This document shows, piece after piece, positions 1 to 10,600 of a stretch of 64,000 nt of DNA; positions within the stretch are counted from its first letter, which is position 1, and every line of letters starts with the position of its first letter. The stretch comes from Polytrichum commune (lineage: Eukaryota > Streptophyta > Polytrichopsida > Polytrichales > Polytrichaceae). The stretch is taken from contig OX485807.1 of the NCBI GenBank assembly GCA_950295325.1, positions 43,432,440-43,496,439 on the forward strand. The letters are read 5' to 3'. The notes beneath the pieces were generated by a model. That model worked only from the letters and a program-made list of their open reading frames with translations, was not told the DNA's origin and ran no database searches. The position numbers and the translations under genes are program-made.

Positions 1-1892
1 CGGTCACTAGTGTAGACAAACGGGTCACAATCCATGGTCACTAGTGTAAACATGCCCTTAAGTGTGTACACATAAAGCTAGTTACATGCTTGAAATGTCT
101 ATTATTTCTTGGCAATGTTGACTTGGCAACTGTAGATTTTGTCATAATCATATTTTATGTTTGTAAATGATTGCAAATTTGATTGATTAGTTCAGATGTA
201 GCAAATTTGACCTCTTAGATCCAATTAGCACTTGTAGTTTATCCACTTCATGTGTATAACATTGAAGTACATTCTAACTTCTGAGATTGTATATCTAATG
301 GGAAGGATTCTCTACTATGTGACAAAAACAACTATATGCACCATATGTCCATGTGCTCATAAACAAACATTTAGAAGTATTTTATATACACACACACACA
401 CACACACACACATTCATACAATGTGGTGTTATATAGATGTCCAAATCTGACATAAATCACAACATTTTTCCAGATTTTACATTTTGACATCAATCTTCAA
501 CTTCTCATTTTTTAATGTCATCTACTTTTTTGTTGATGCCAACAATAGCTTAAGTATACCTAGAACTTAAATAATAAGGATAATCTCCTACACAAGGCAA
601 TAGCACTTGTTCATTAGCCCTACTCAATAAACGCGCTATGGATTCACATATGAGGTATTGGGTATAATCAAGGTAAAGTTTTCCCTATCCACCAACCCAA
701 CGTTGGTCTCTCTCTCTCTCCCTCCCTCTCCATAAATGACTTGTACATATAATAAAATATAATCCCAAGGGACTATTTACTTTAGGGTTCAAAAAAGTTT
801 TATCCAATAAACATCCATCATAGATCTTGCAACAAGCATCTACGGGCATGGATGTAGGTTCTCATGAGAAGCTCCTTTCCAAGGTTAAGCCACATTAACA
901 ACTTACTCTAAGTAATTTCAAGGATTAATGTAAAGTTTGTGGACTTGTGGGAGGTGTATGGTAATTGCCGCAAGTTTTGGTTTCTCAAATCTCAAATGGC
1001 TAAGAAACATGTAGAATACTCAATGGGAGTATTGAGTATACTTTGATACAAAAAGTATAATTATGCCGTAATTGAATGTGTGACATAGATAATAATTGGG
1101 TTATGTTGTTATCCACCTTGTGTACATTACTAACCCTCTCTTTGGATTAGGTTGGTGCCATGGGCACATGTGAGGCAAACCCTTCACAACTTTGATGGCT
1201 CTTTTAGGTTTTGTATACCTTCTTCTTTCGAAAATAAATTGTGTGTAATGTATAGATGTTCTACATAATATTGTAGGATACGAGACATTATTGAGTTATG
1301 ATTAAACTTTGAAGTTAAGCTTATTTTACATTTGTCTTTAAATGCCTTTTTTAATTTAGTTATGCACATAAGGATATGGAATGCAATGCATAGTGTAAAG
1401 ATACAAATGTTACAACCTTAGTAATATGATGTTCAAAGGTTTAATTAACTTTGTTAGATCCTTATCAAGATGAGTTATTTACAAGGTATAGAGATAGTTA
1501 TACAATGATTTGGCCATGAGGGATGGTCGCACCCACCCTTCCGGTTTTTGAAAGGTACATAGATATGTAGAATAATGGTTTGGCCTCTGAACAAGAGGAT
1601 GTATTAAGACAAAATTAGGCTTGAATGCAAGCATATATCTCACCAAGAAATGCCCCGAACTACACACACACACACACACACACACTCACACACCCAAAAG
1701 CAACATTACAAACATTAAGCAAAGTTTTTAATATAAGAAATGTTGAATTTGTTCATTTTTTGTTTACAAGATTAAGGGAATTCCAATGCACTTAAAAACA
1801 TATTGTTTGGATATTGTGTGCAAAAGTCACTATAAGGATCTTAAGTTACACTTGTAGGAGATCTAAACCAAGACCTATATCCAATGTTAAAA
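1..1892. other. AT-rich intergenic DNA with microsatellites
   Basis: No gene is supported here; the open frames are short and unlike known proteins. It holds two (AC)n microsatellites (388-412 and 1662-1685) and a CT-rich run near 705-735. The first 60 bases repeat the phrase ggtcactagtgta twice in direct orientation. I see no transposon ends. Confidence 0.6.
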
Positions 1893-1960
1893 GGGGGGAG
1901 TGCTATTTTGTGAGTGGTGAGCAATGAGTGGTAACTTGTGAGTGGTGAGGAAGGTGAAAT
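1893..1960 (+). repeat. Candidate left terminal inverted repeat of the MULE
   Basis: A G-run is followed by gtgctat and then by reiterated gtgagtggtgag / atgagtggtaac units. It pairs imperfectly with the inverted sequence at 12,940-13,049. Similar sub-terminal repeats at both ends support an element boundary, although the identity is low. Confidence 0.4.
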
Positions 1961-2451
1961 ATTTGGTAATAGGGCCACTAGTATCCTATAACTGTGGAAT
2001 TTTGGCCTAAAGAATTATGATTTTTTTGTTCAGTAATAAGAGGGATGGGGAGAATAAACAACATGAAATCCAAATATTTATTCATCACTAGCAACACTGG
2101 ACATGTTACTATCCTTTGCCTCCTTATCTATATATCTATATATACATATATATTTGAAGACCTATACATTGTGAATTGATTTTGGAATTATAGCAAGATT
2201 CTTCATTTGGATCTAGATCTTGGATATTTAACATTGCAGTTGCAACATTCTCGGCATATGATGGGAGATGCGGGCTACGGCTTAGACTTTATAGGAATTG
2301 TTTATGTGCCCAAAATGTTAGATATTTCTTCTTTCCAGTCGTATTCCTTAAATCAAATCGATCAAATATGTGAAAAAATTTGACGAAATAGAAATCAACT
2401 AATGAATTTAATGAAATGGATGAATTGAATCAATAATTATTGTATTTAAAC

Positions 2452-5140
2452 TTACTCACATTCAAATTCAAGCATCTCCTCATCCGAAAGGTCATGATCT
2501 TCTCATGTAAGATCTTGAATATTTTCCTTAGATGACCCCTCTTTCGGATTTTTTTCCAAAAATGGTTTCAATATGTGCTTAAACATGTCATTATCACCAT
2601 GGAATGCAAGAAGATATCTACTACATGTGCATGTTGCCATCATAGAAGCTCTAGTGGAACATGTCAAATTAACAACGCGTCTATTTGTTGGTGTAAAAAA
2701 ATTAATTAGGTCTTGAAAAAAACGTGGTGATGTTTTATATGGCCCCCTCTACATCCGCCCCTTCAAACTTGTCCTTGACATCAATAAATCGAACAAAGGA
2801 TAGTGTGAGAATTCTTTAGTATGAATAATTATTTTATCAAAGCATTCGTTGGTGCACAATAAATAATGTCATAGGTGCTCGAGTAATGAAATTCCAATAC
2901 ATTACACCCAAATTTTGATCCTTTGCGTCTGAGTGTATTTCTATATAAATAATTGGAAAAACAAAGAGTTTTTTATATTGTGAAATCCCAGATTGAGTTT
3001 GTTTTTTGTTTTTCATGAATATAAAAATTTTATGACATTTTGTCTCTCTTGATTTTGACTCTCGAAGTTTGAGTTATACAATTTGCGCGCATGCAGAATT
3101 GCAATATCATGAAGATCTATTTCATTTCTATTATTAATCTGACGGATTGCATTATCATTTGACATGCATGCATCATCACGACTATCAAGATACCAACCAC
3201 AATCCTTGTAATATGGGAGTGACCAATCCAAACAAATATCATTAGTGCATATGCATGGATCTTTTGCACATGTGTCACGCCAATTTGGGAAAAAATGAGG
3301 TTTCACTGTAACGTACTCAAATGAAATCAAAACATATCGGATATATCTACAGAACATCATATTATGAGCCAAACATTGGATGATCATTTAACAAATGTAA
3401 CAAAAATTTGAAAAAAATAAAGAATAGGCTATACATGTATAATACACATTTCATAGCAAGATCAATATTGGATTGCTCGTCCTAAATGTTGTGTTTTTTA
3501 CTTTTTCCCTTTTGAATTCATGATAAAATATTGAATTAAAAACTGCAAACTTCTAAGATTTTAATATACTAGGAGAGAAGAGGGATCTCTGTTGGCAATT
3601 GAAGAAGAGATGAAAGAATATTGTAAAACTCTTGAATAGTTTTTCTTGTATTTTTTTCTAACTATGTAGACTTCGATCACCACTCAAATGCAGAATCAAG
3701 GAGGGGCGATTTCGGGAAATCCAATGTATCTTTGTAAATTCTATTGTCAATCTCAAGTTTTGAGCCATCCAACTTTGACTTCTGCATCCACATTACTAAT
3801 AACAACATGATGAAGTTTCTTTTGTAACATTTCAGGCACCGAAAATGAACCCGGTGGTGCTTAACTTCTTAAAAGAAAACAAATATGAGGTTCATATTAG
3901 TAATTCCCAATTGTTTTGTAAACTAGAAGATAACATTGCATGTTTTTTGTTGGTAGATGTGGACATTGCTTTTGTACTTAATTATGATGTTTTTTCAAGG
4001 GGATGAATTTCATTGTAATCATTGAGAGCAATATCACTAGCCTCAATAAGTTCTTGTTGAATAATGATACAAAAAGTCTCTTAAATTATAAATACATATA
4101 GATATGATGCAAAGATAAATTTACATAAAGTAAATAATAGGATTTTTTTGTAAACTTACACTGTACATGTAATTCAAAAAAATTGGTCATATTAAAAAAT
4201 ACAAAGTTTCAACCGACTTCTTTTCAAATCATTTATATATATTTTAATCTAGTTGTTTTTTTAAAGAAGTTAAATGCATGGTGCCAATGTTTAACATCTG
4301 ATACAAAAATGCACTAAATTGGTAGAAACGTGAGAATTTTTTGTGCATTTAGAAAAAATTGAATTAATTAGATTTATGATAATATAATATAATAAAAAAT
4401 GAAATTAAACCAATGATTAAAAACATTACTTATCAATGTTGTGCATAGTAATCAACAAACTTAGAAGGTCACTAAATTGGGGTGCCAAAATGATGAAATC
4501 CACAAAGATGTTACACTCATAATCTTCTGTATGTACGTGGTCAATGTTATTTTCTAAAAAAAATACATGTCATCACCATCTGTATAAAAATATTTTGTTT
4601 TGTATGATATGAACAAAGGGTTTGCATTCCATTTATATTCAAATACGGCATAGACTTTAGCCCAATTTGGCCTCAAAGATGCACGAATTTCATCATCCAC
4701 AAATTAAAAATATTCTTTAGAATCAATGAATGATACGTAAAATACACGGTCACCATCACGACAATCGTTGAAAAAACATGCCTCCAACTTAATGATATCA
4801 CCCTTTAAGGCATATTGCATAGTAGGCATAGCAATTATGCGACATAAGGATACACGTTAACGAGACTTAGGTCTAGCATGGAGTGAAATAATTGTGGCAG
4901 TTTAGTTGACCTTTCGTTTATTCGTAAGCACTCACACTTTCTCTTGATAGGTTTTATCATCACCGTCATTATTTTTATCGGATTGAAAATCACCGAGCAG
5001 TTTATGTAATTTATTTTCTTATTTTGGAGATTTGATGTAATAACTTGATTGTGATGAACGTGTACAAATGGAAGTGCCTGAGTTGAATTTTTAGTGGAAT
5101 TGTCATCAATGCAATTATGAATTGTTTTTTCTAAATTCAT
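2452..5140 (-). pseudogene. Decayed coding region; C-terminal part resembles a DNA N4/N6-methyltransferase motif X/I end
   Basis: Read on the - strand, several long coding-like stretches are interrupted by stops and frameshifts: 5140-4835, about 4800-4563 (one stop in some 80 codons; contains RASLRPNWAKVYAVFEYKW), about 3780-3680, 3387-3013 and 2742-2452. The last is open for 79 codons, then TGA, 16 more codons and TAA. It reads SPRFFQDLINFFTP, then VVNLTCSTRASM, then RYLLAFHGD. In beta-class amino-methyltransferases, motif X (Lx.LI..FtxPg) runs straight into the SAM-binding motif I (VvD.tcgTGas...gR...fE.D) near the C-terminus, and this segment has that layout. I could not find a clean catalytic (D/N/S)PP(Y/W) motif upstream, so the assignment is tentative. 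The gene is certainly broken now. It lies inside the proposed MULE and runs opposite to the transposase. Confidence 0.35.
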
Positions 5141-5678
5141 TGTTTGGTCTTAAATTCAAATAGTGAAGTAAGTTTAAAAAATAATTTTAATGACGCAAAA
5201 TATATCAATAAATCTATAAAATTATAGATAGCAAAACATAACATGCTTAAAGGAAGATGAATTAAAGAAGAAAAATACCTAAGAATAGGAAGACATGCAA
5301 AAAATGAGGCACAATAGTATCAAGAACATCAATAATAAAGAAGCAACATCAACATCAAAAGAGCAACACCAACAACAATACCAATAGAAGAACAACTCCA
5401 ACAACAACAAAATATTAGTAATTAAACCTAGTAGCGCTAACTCCAACAACAAAAAATGACAAGACCATCAACATCAAAATATCATCAGCAACAACAAAGG
5501 AATAACACCAATATGACTACCACCAATAGGAGGAAGAGGAAAAAAAATCCTAGGGTGTGAACTTGGCAGCTTAAGTATTGTACAATTAAGGTGGCGACTT
5601 GCCCTAAAGAACAAGGGTAGACCTTGTGCATTAACACTATGGGTCTATGTGCCTAGCTGAAGGCTTTTCAAAGTTGTG

Positions 5679-5716
5679 CACATAGACCTTGTGCGTGAAC
5701 GCACAAGGTCTATGTG
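5679..5716. repeat. Perfect 18-bp inverted repeat (hairpin)
   Basis: Two arms, cacatagaccttgtgcgt and its exact reverse complement, are separated by 2 nt. The core ACC-T-TGTGC / GCACA-A-GGT is shared with the hairpins of the tandem array at 6229-6455, apart from one changed base pair. Confidence 0.85.
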
Positions 5717-6228
5717 TATGGCTACATTCATTTGAAAGTTATTAGTGTGGACCCTATGCCTTGACACACACAATCCACACCATAGATTTTGGACCATTAG
5801 AAGTGATGATGTGGACGCTATACTTTAATGCACATGGTTTGCTCATATTGCTTTGAAAATATGGATTTGGTAGATCCGCCAAAACTTGTAAAATCTATAG
5901 ATAATCCAAATCATGTCCAAAAAAAAAATTTATATGATCTAAATTTTTGTAGCTACAATTGTTTCATTTTTGTTTAATGTCATTTTTCCTACTCATTCTT
6001 CTATGAATTTCATTGTTTTTGGCCGCCTCATAAATTTCGGGTTCGCAGGCAGAAAAACATTTCTACTATTTTTCGTGATTTTCTAGTCTCTATCACATAC
6101 TGCATGTATATTCCAACACACGTATTCTTTACGTCTCAATCCCATATTGGACAAATTTATTGCTCCAAACCTCTATATGTTGTTTCAAAATCATATAATG
6201 TTTCAAAATCCAAACCTCTAAGTCGCCA

Positions 6229-6455
6229 GCACATACCCTTTGCATTAACGCACATGGTTCTCCCTTCTAACTTTCAAGCTCCCTTACTCGGCGCCACGTA
6301 CCCTGTGCGTCAACATACAGGGTTTTCCATCCTAACTTATAACCTCTTTAAGTCGCTGCCACATACCATGTGCATCAACGCACATGGTTCTCCAACCGAA
6401 ATTTCAAGCTCTTTCATTTGTCCCACATACCATCTGCGTCAACGCACATGGTTCA
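6229..6455. repeat. Tandem array of about 64-bp units, each with a hairpin core
   Basis: About 3.5 diverged units start near 6229, 6291, 6357 and 6421. Each has the layout cacgtacc-NTGTGCNTCAAC-GCACA-NGGT followed by a pyrimidine-rich spacer. The third unit has a perfect 9-bp stem (ACCATGTGC/GCACATGGT). The second has a 7-bp stem, ACCCTGT/ACAGGGT, in which the A:T pair is replaced by C:G. No protein is implied; the 118-codon open frame over the region follows from the repeat. Confidence 0.7.
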
Positions 6456-6801
6456 CTTAACTAACATTTCCGTAATTATAAACCACTTGACAATTTTGAA
6501 TCAAATATGAATGTCATATTCTAGCTCATCTTCATTCGATGGACTATCAAATTATATGAAGGTCAAGGTGATTTACATTTTTGTTTGTTGTGTTTTTTAA
6601 ACATGTTTTTATTTTTAATTCCGATATACAATCGTTTGCATGTTCATTACTCTTTGCACCTTTATGACCCTCCATCGACATTATTGTTATTGTATCAAAA
6701 TCTAATGTCTACACAATCTTTTCTATCGTACTGAACATGTTTTTTTTTCCTTTCCTTGCTTACATTCTTCTTTCTCACATTTAGTATGACCTTCTTTTTT
6801 T

Positions 6802-7197
6802 TCACGGGGGGTGCACTTCATTGTCAAGTTGAACACCATGTGCGATAAAACAAAATCTACTTTTACATAAAAACATCACCAAAATGGTTCAAAAGTTTAT
6901 GATTTTTTTTCATGAGTAGATATACATAGTAAAAATTGGTAACCAAATTTGATGATTTGTTTTTTTTTATAAAACATACCGTTTCTAACTAGAATGACGC
7001 AACATTGAACTAAACAAATTACTACAAAAAATGAAGATGACTAAAAATTTCAAAAAATATAGAAAAGATATTATCAATGGTTATGTGTATGTAGAAAAAA
7101 TATCATAATTTTAAAAATTATCTATGGCATGTAATATAGGGTAGCAAACTTTTATCGCACGTGGTTATGAAATGTAAGGGGGTGTGACCCCCCCGTG
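6802..7197. mobile_element. 396-bp MITE, copy A, 8-bp target duplication
   Basis: The termini begin cacgggggg and end cccccccgtg. They are flanked on both sides by exactly eight T residues (6794-6801 and 7198-7205), an 8-bp duplication as made by hAT-type transposases. The interior is non-coding and AT-rich. A diverged second copy sits at 60,612-61,026 and shares, among others, the central phrases aaacatcaccaaaatgg and acataccgtttct. A poly-T duplication is weaker evidence than a complex one, but the second copy independently fixes the same ends. Confidence 0.82.
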
Positions 7198-7205
7198 TTT
7201 TTTTT

Positions 7206-8082
7206 AGAGGTAAAATATAAAGCTTTCTTATGCCTTCTCTTGGGCCTCACGGGTGTTCTCTCTACATCCTCCACCATCGATGAAATCAATGATATGTCCT
7301 CTACCACTCCACTTTCATGCATTCTTCCAATGTGTCCATCTTACATGAACTTGGCGTATATTATGATCATCCGTATTGCAATTGGCGTCCAATGATTGAG
7401 TTATTGCTATGTGTCTTTCATTCTATTTCTATTTTTATTATACCCGCCAAATTTCCGCGATACCCCAACCTTCCACAACCACTTGGTTCTGTTTTAAATT
7501 GCCAATTATTTACCTTCCCGGCCAAATCTAATGGTTTTTCACATCTACATCCAGTTTGTACTGTCACAATTCAAAATTTGCCAACATTTTTTTTAACGTT
7601 GTTTTCTCCATGATATCCGTGTTCGCATTTCTCCCGTATTCTTATTTTCTATGATATACACATTTTTTAATCTTCATGTGATTATTTTATAATACACAAC
7701 CCCCTTGTGGGTTGGAGTTCCTTATGGTTTAGTTTTCAAATGAGATGTTTTTGAGGATTTGGTTTAGGGTTCTATGCCTTGCCCACAAATATTCTCTTAA
7801 TATTATTGTGAAATGCATATTTCTATATTATTTGATGTTGTGATATCACACGTTTTAACCTCCATTTATTATTGTAATATACACCACTCAATACTAAAAT
7901 TCCACCGATCCAATATTATTGTGATGTTATGTTCATATATTATTTTGTATCTCCATAACTACCAATAGAGCTCATAGATCTTTTGTTCCCTTCATGTTGT
8001 CACTTCATGATAATGGTCATGTGGGTGTCTCGGAAGATTTGCTTAGTTTGAGGTTTAACCTCCATATATGAACCATATATTT
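7206..8082. other. Non-coding interior of the composite element
   Basis: This is AT-rich sequence between the MITE and the duplicated segment. Short open frames (7195-7613, +) show no recognisable motif. I see nothing else to annotate. Confidence 0.4.
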
Positions 8083-8438
8083 AGAGCAAGAGATATATTT
8101 TGCAAATGAAGAGGTTTATGAAACAATTTTGATTCAAAACAACAAAACTGAGGTTGGTTCCATGTGAATTTTAGGGTCTGGTTCATTTATGGTGATAGGT
8201 ATTTTTGAGTCTTAGATGCAAGCTTCAACTATCATATTGACAAATGAATCCGGTACATCTAGAGCAAGAGATATATTTTGCAAATGAAGAGGTTTATGAA
8301 ACAATTTTGATTCAAAACAACAAAACTGAGGTTGGTTCCATGTGAATTTTAGGGCCTGGTTCATTTATGGTGATAGGTCTTTTTGAGTCTGAGATGCAAG
8401 CTTCAACTATCATATTGACAAATGAATCCGGTACATCC
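8083..8438 (+). repeat. Recent 178-bp tandem duplication
   Basis: Two adjacent 178-bp copies (8083-8260 and 8261-8438) differ at only a handful of positions (for example gggtctgg/gggcctgg, ggtattttt/ggtcttttt). The unit begins agagcaagagatatatt and ends aatccggtacatc. It lies just 5' of the transposase N-terminal fragment and breaks any continuous frame there, so it arose after or during decay of the element. Confidence 0.9.
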
Positions 8439-9628
8439 ACAATTCAAATTTTCTTTGTCGTACATGTTAAGTTGGAACACAATAATGATAATGTGTTTAT
8501 GGTATCGGATTCTAGAAAATGACATTTATCCATTTGTTGATTTTTCAGACACGTTGTCATTTTCATTTGGAAGTGTTCATTCCACTCCTTCACAACTTCC
8601 CATGCATGTAGCCAAATCCCCATGCAGACTTATATATGGGAGGTTGGTTTGTCATATCACACCTTCTGAACGTCATTCACTACACCCTTCACCTTCGTTT
8701 ATAGGATTGACTATCGTTGATGTTATGAAGCTCACAAAGTGAAGAAAAAAATCAGAGACAAATCTTGCATCCATTGATTGAACAATATAGATGTTCGTAA
8801 TGTCAAGTACTTACCATATTCTTTTAATGGCAATGTTTTCTTTCTTTTGCATTATGTGGCACATGCAGCTCCAAGTACGTATGGTCATTCAATGGACTAC
8901 ATGGACAAGATATGCGACGGTCACCCTTGGTGCACCACGAAAACCTTGAAAATCCAAAATAATTTTGGACTATCCTTCCAGCGCTCTACTTGTGTAGGTT
9001 ATATCCAATGTCATAATGATTATTATAATTATATGCATTGCAATTGGGGTGTGCGGAACAACATTGAATGGGCCGATCTAACTCCTCTTCCATTTGATGT
9101 GGGTAATGTTGTCCCTACTAGGTCCACTATTGAGTGTAAGGTATGACGTTTCACACATGTATGCATTGATTTTTGTCATGCTCGAATAATATACATCCAC
9201 TCCACATCTGGTTGGATGTACATTGCTTGCATTCATCTTGGTGTACATGATTATCCTATGGCCAATGGTACATGCCGTGAATCATTGGACACGATGTACT
9301 AGTGCGTTGTAAATGAAATATTGAAAACACCCACAACAAAATATTCAATCATGGTCATATCATTGAGCAAATAATTTCTGACCAATTACCTTCTTAAATC
9401 TCCTGCAAGTAGCAAAGACCATCACTTGGTTAGTTCATTCTTAGAGGTGGTCATGGACAAATTTAACACTTTTACATCTCTAAATTGTTGTAACTTTGTA
9501 TCCGGATCAAAGTGTGTTTTGTGTAATGGAATAAAAGCTATGGATAATATTATGGCACTCAAAGATTACTATGCTTTCAAGTTCGTCCATAGTAGTCGAT
9601 TCCCAAGGCAATCAAATGACAGAGTGTT

Positions 9629-10600
9629 TGTCGCGCACCTCTCCACGAGGAGTGCCCGAAACACCATGGGCACAAGGGGGACCCCGGAGTGACACCCGGG
9701 ACTTGTGGCGCCGTTGGTGAGAGGGCCCAAGTGATCCTAGTGTGGGTGAGGGCCCCGGACGTTGGGAACGCCTCCCACCCACGAAGATTAGGAGGCACAA
9801 GGGTAAGGCCATCAGTTATGCGTAGCTCATGGCGCGGTGATTCTAGAGAGCTCAAGAACACCTCATTCGGAGGTGTGAGCTAGGAGTTATGGCCATTTGA
9901 GTGGGGCGCTGTCCCGGGACAGCGCCCTGGTACAGCAGTGCCTGGGAGTGATTCCCGGGACTGCCAAGGTTCAAACAGGCATAACTTCCCCAAGACTTGC
10001 CCGAATGGGGCAAGTGAGGAGTCCATCGGCATCCACGTGAAGCGTAGATGAAGATGAAGTGGTTGGTTGTTCTGATCGGACATCATACAAGGAAGTTATG
10101 ATGGTCTGAAGCTGCTGGGGGGGTTCTAGGCCCAGCAGCTAAAGGGAAATGTCCACTTGGCCCCAACTCATGGTAGAGAGACAAGAGGTTGGTTGAGGTG
10201 GGGTAGGGGCCCCACGTGAAGTCCTAGAGGCTTATATGGGTGAGGTGGTGTGGCCTCACCCACCCGAGGCCGAACGGCAAGGCGTCCATGGGCTTTGGTC
10301 TATTGTGAGGCCATAGTTGCCTAGTATGGTTCGGGTTGTTGTAGTGTTGCTCCGACAACGCGATGATCAACATAGGATTGGACTTCCATAGATGGAAGTC
10401 CACATTGGGGAAATGGGTTACCGATTAAGGGGTGAGTCCCGAAAGCAAAGTAGGAGGGTTGGTTCCCTCCTATGAACTATTGGCCCGGGGTAAGAGGAGC
10501 TATCCATTAGCATGGCGGAATGCGAAGGGTTAGCACTCGTAACCTTTGCTAGAAAGGAAAATTGGCAAGATTGCTAAGGGGGCTAGCAAGGGTTGCGACA
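9629..10600. mobile_element. 972-bp solo LTR nested in the transposase frame
   Basis: The insert begins TGTCGC and ends GCGACA, the TG...CA ends of LTR retrotransposons with a 6-bp inverted terminus. It is flanked by an exact 5-bp duplication, gtgtt (9624-9628 and 10,601-10,605). Removing insert plus one duplication restores the frame ...N-D-R-V-F-V-F-K-M... across the junction. The insert is much more GC-rich than its surroundings and contains no coding domain. It carries a TATA-like cttatatggg at 10,231. It is a solo LTR left by recombination between two LTRs, or a very small non-autonomous element. Confidence 0.88.
9904..9927. repeat. Perfect 24-bp palindrome in the solo LTR
   Basis: The sequence gggcgctgtccc is followed directly by its exact reverse complement. 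It is one of five perfect stems in the LTR; the others are 9995-10,015 (8 bp), 10,110-10,140 (10 bp), 10,380-10,401 (9 bp, loop taga) and 10,451-10,472 (8 bp). Confidence 0.9.

Noticed and set aside
5679-6455. CRISPR array
   Set aside because: The units are diverged and contiguous, with no unique spacers, in plant nuclear DNA. They are hairpin-bearing tandem repeats.
9612-9861. Open frames within the GC-rich insert
   Set aside because: They are inside the solo LTR, overlap on both strands and have no recognisable domain.
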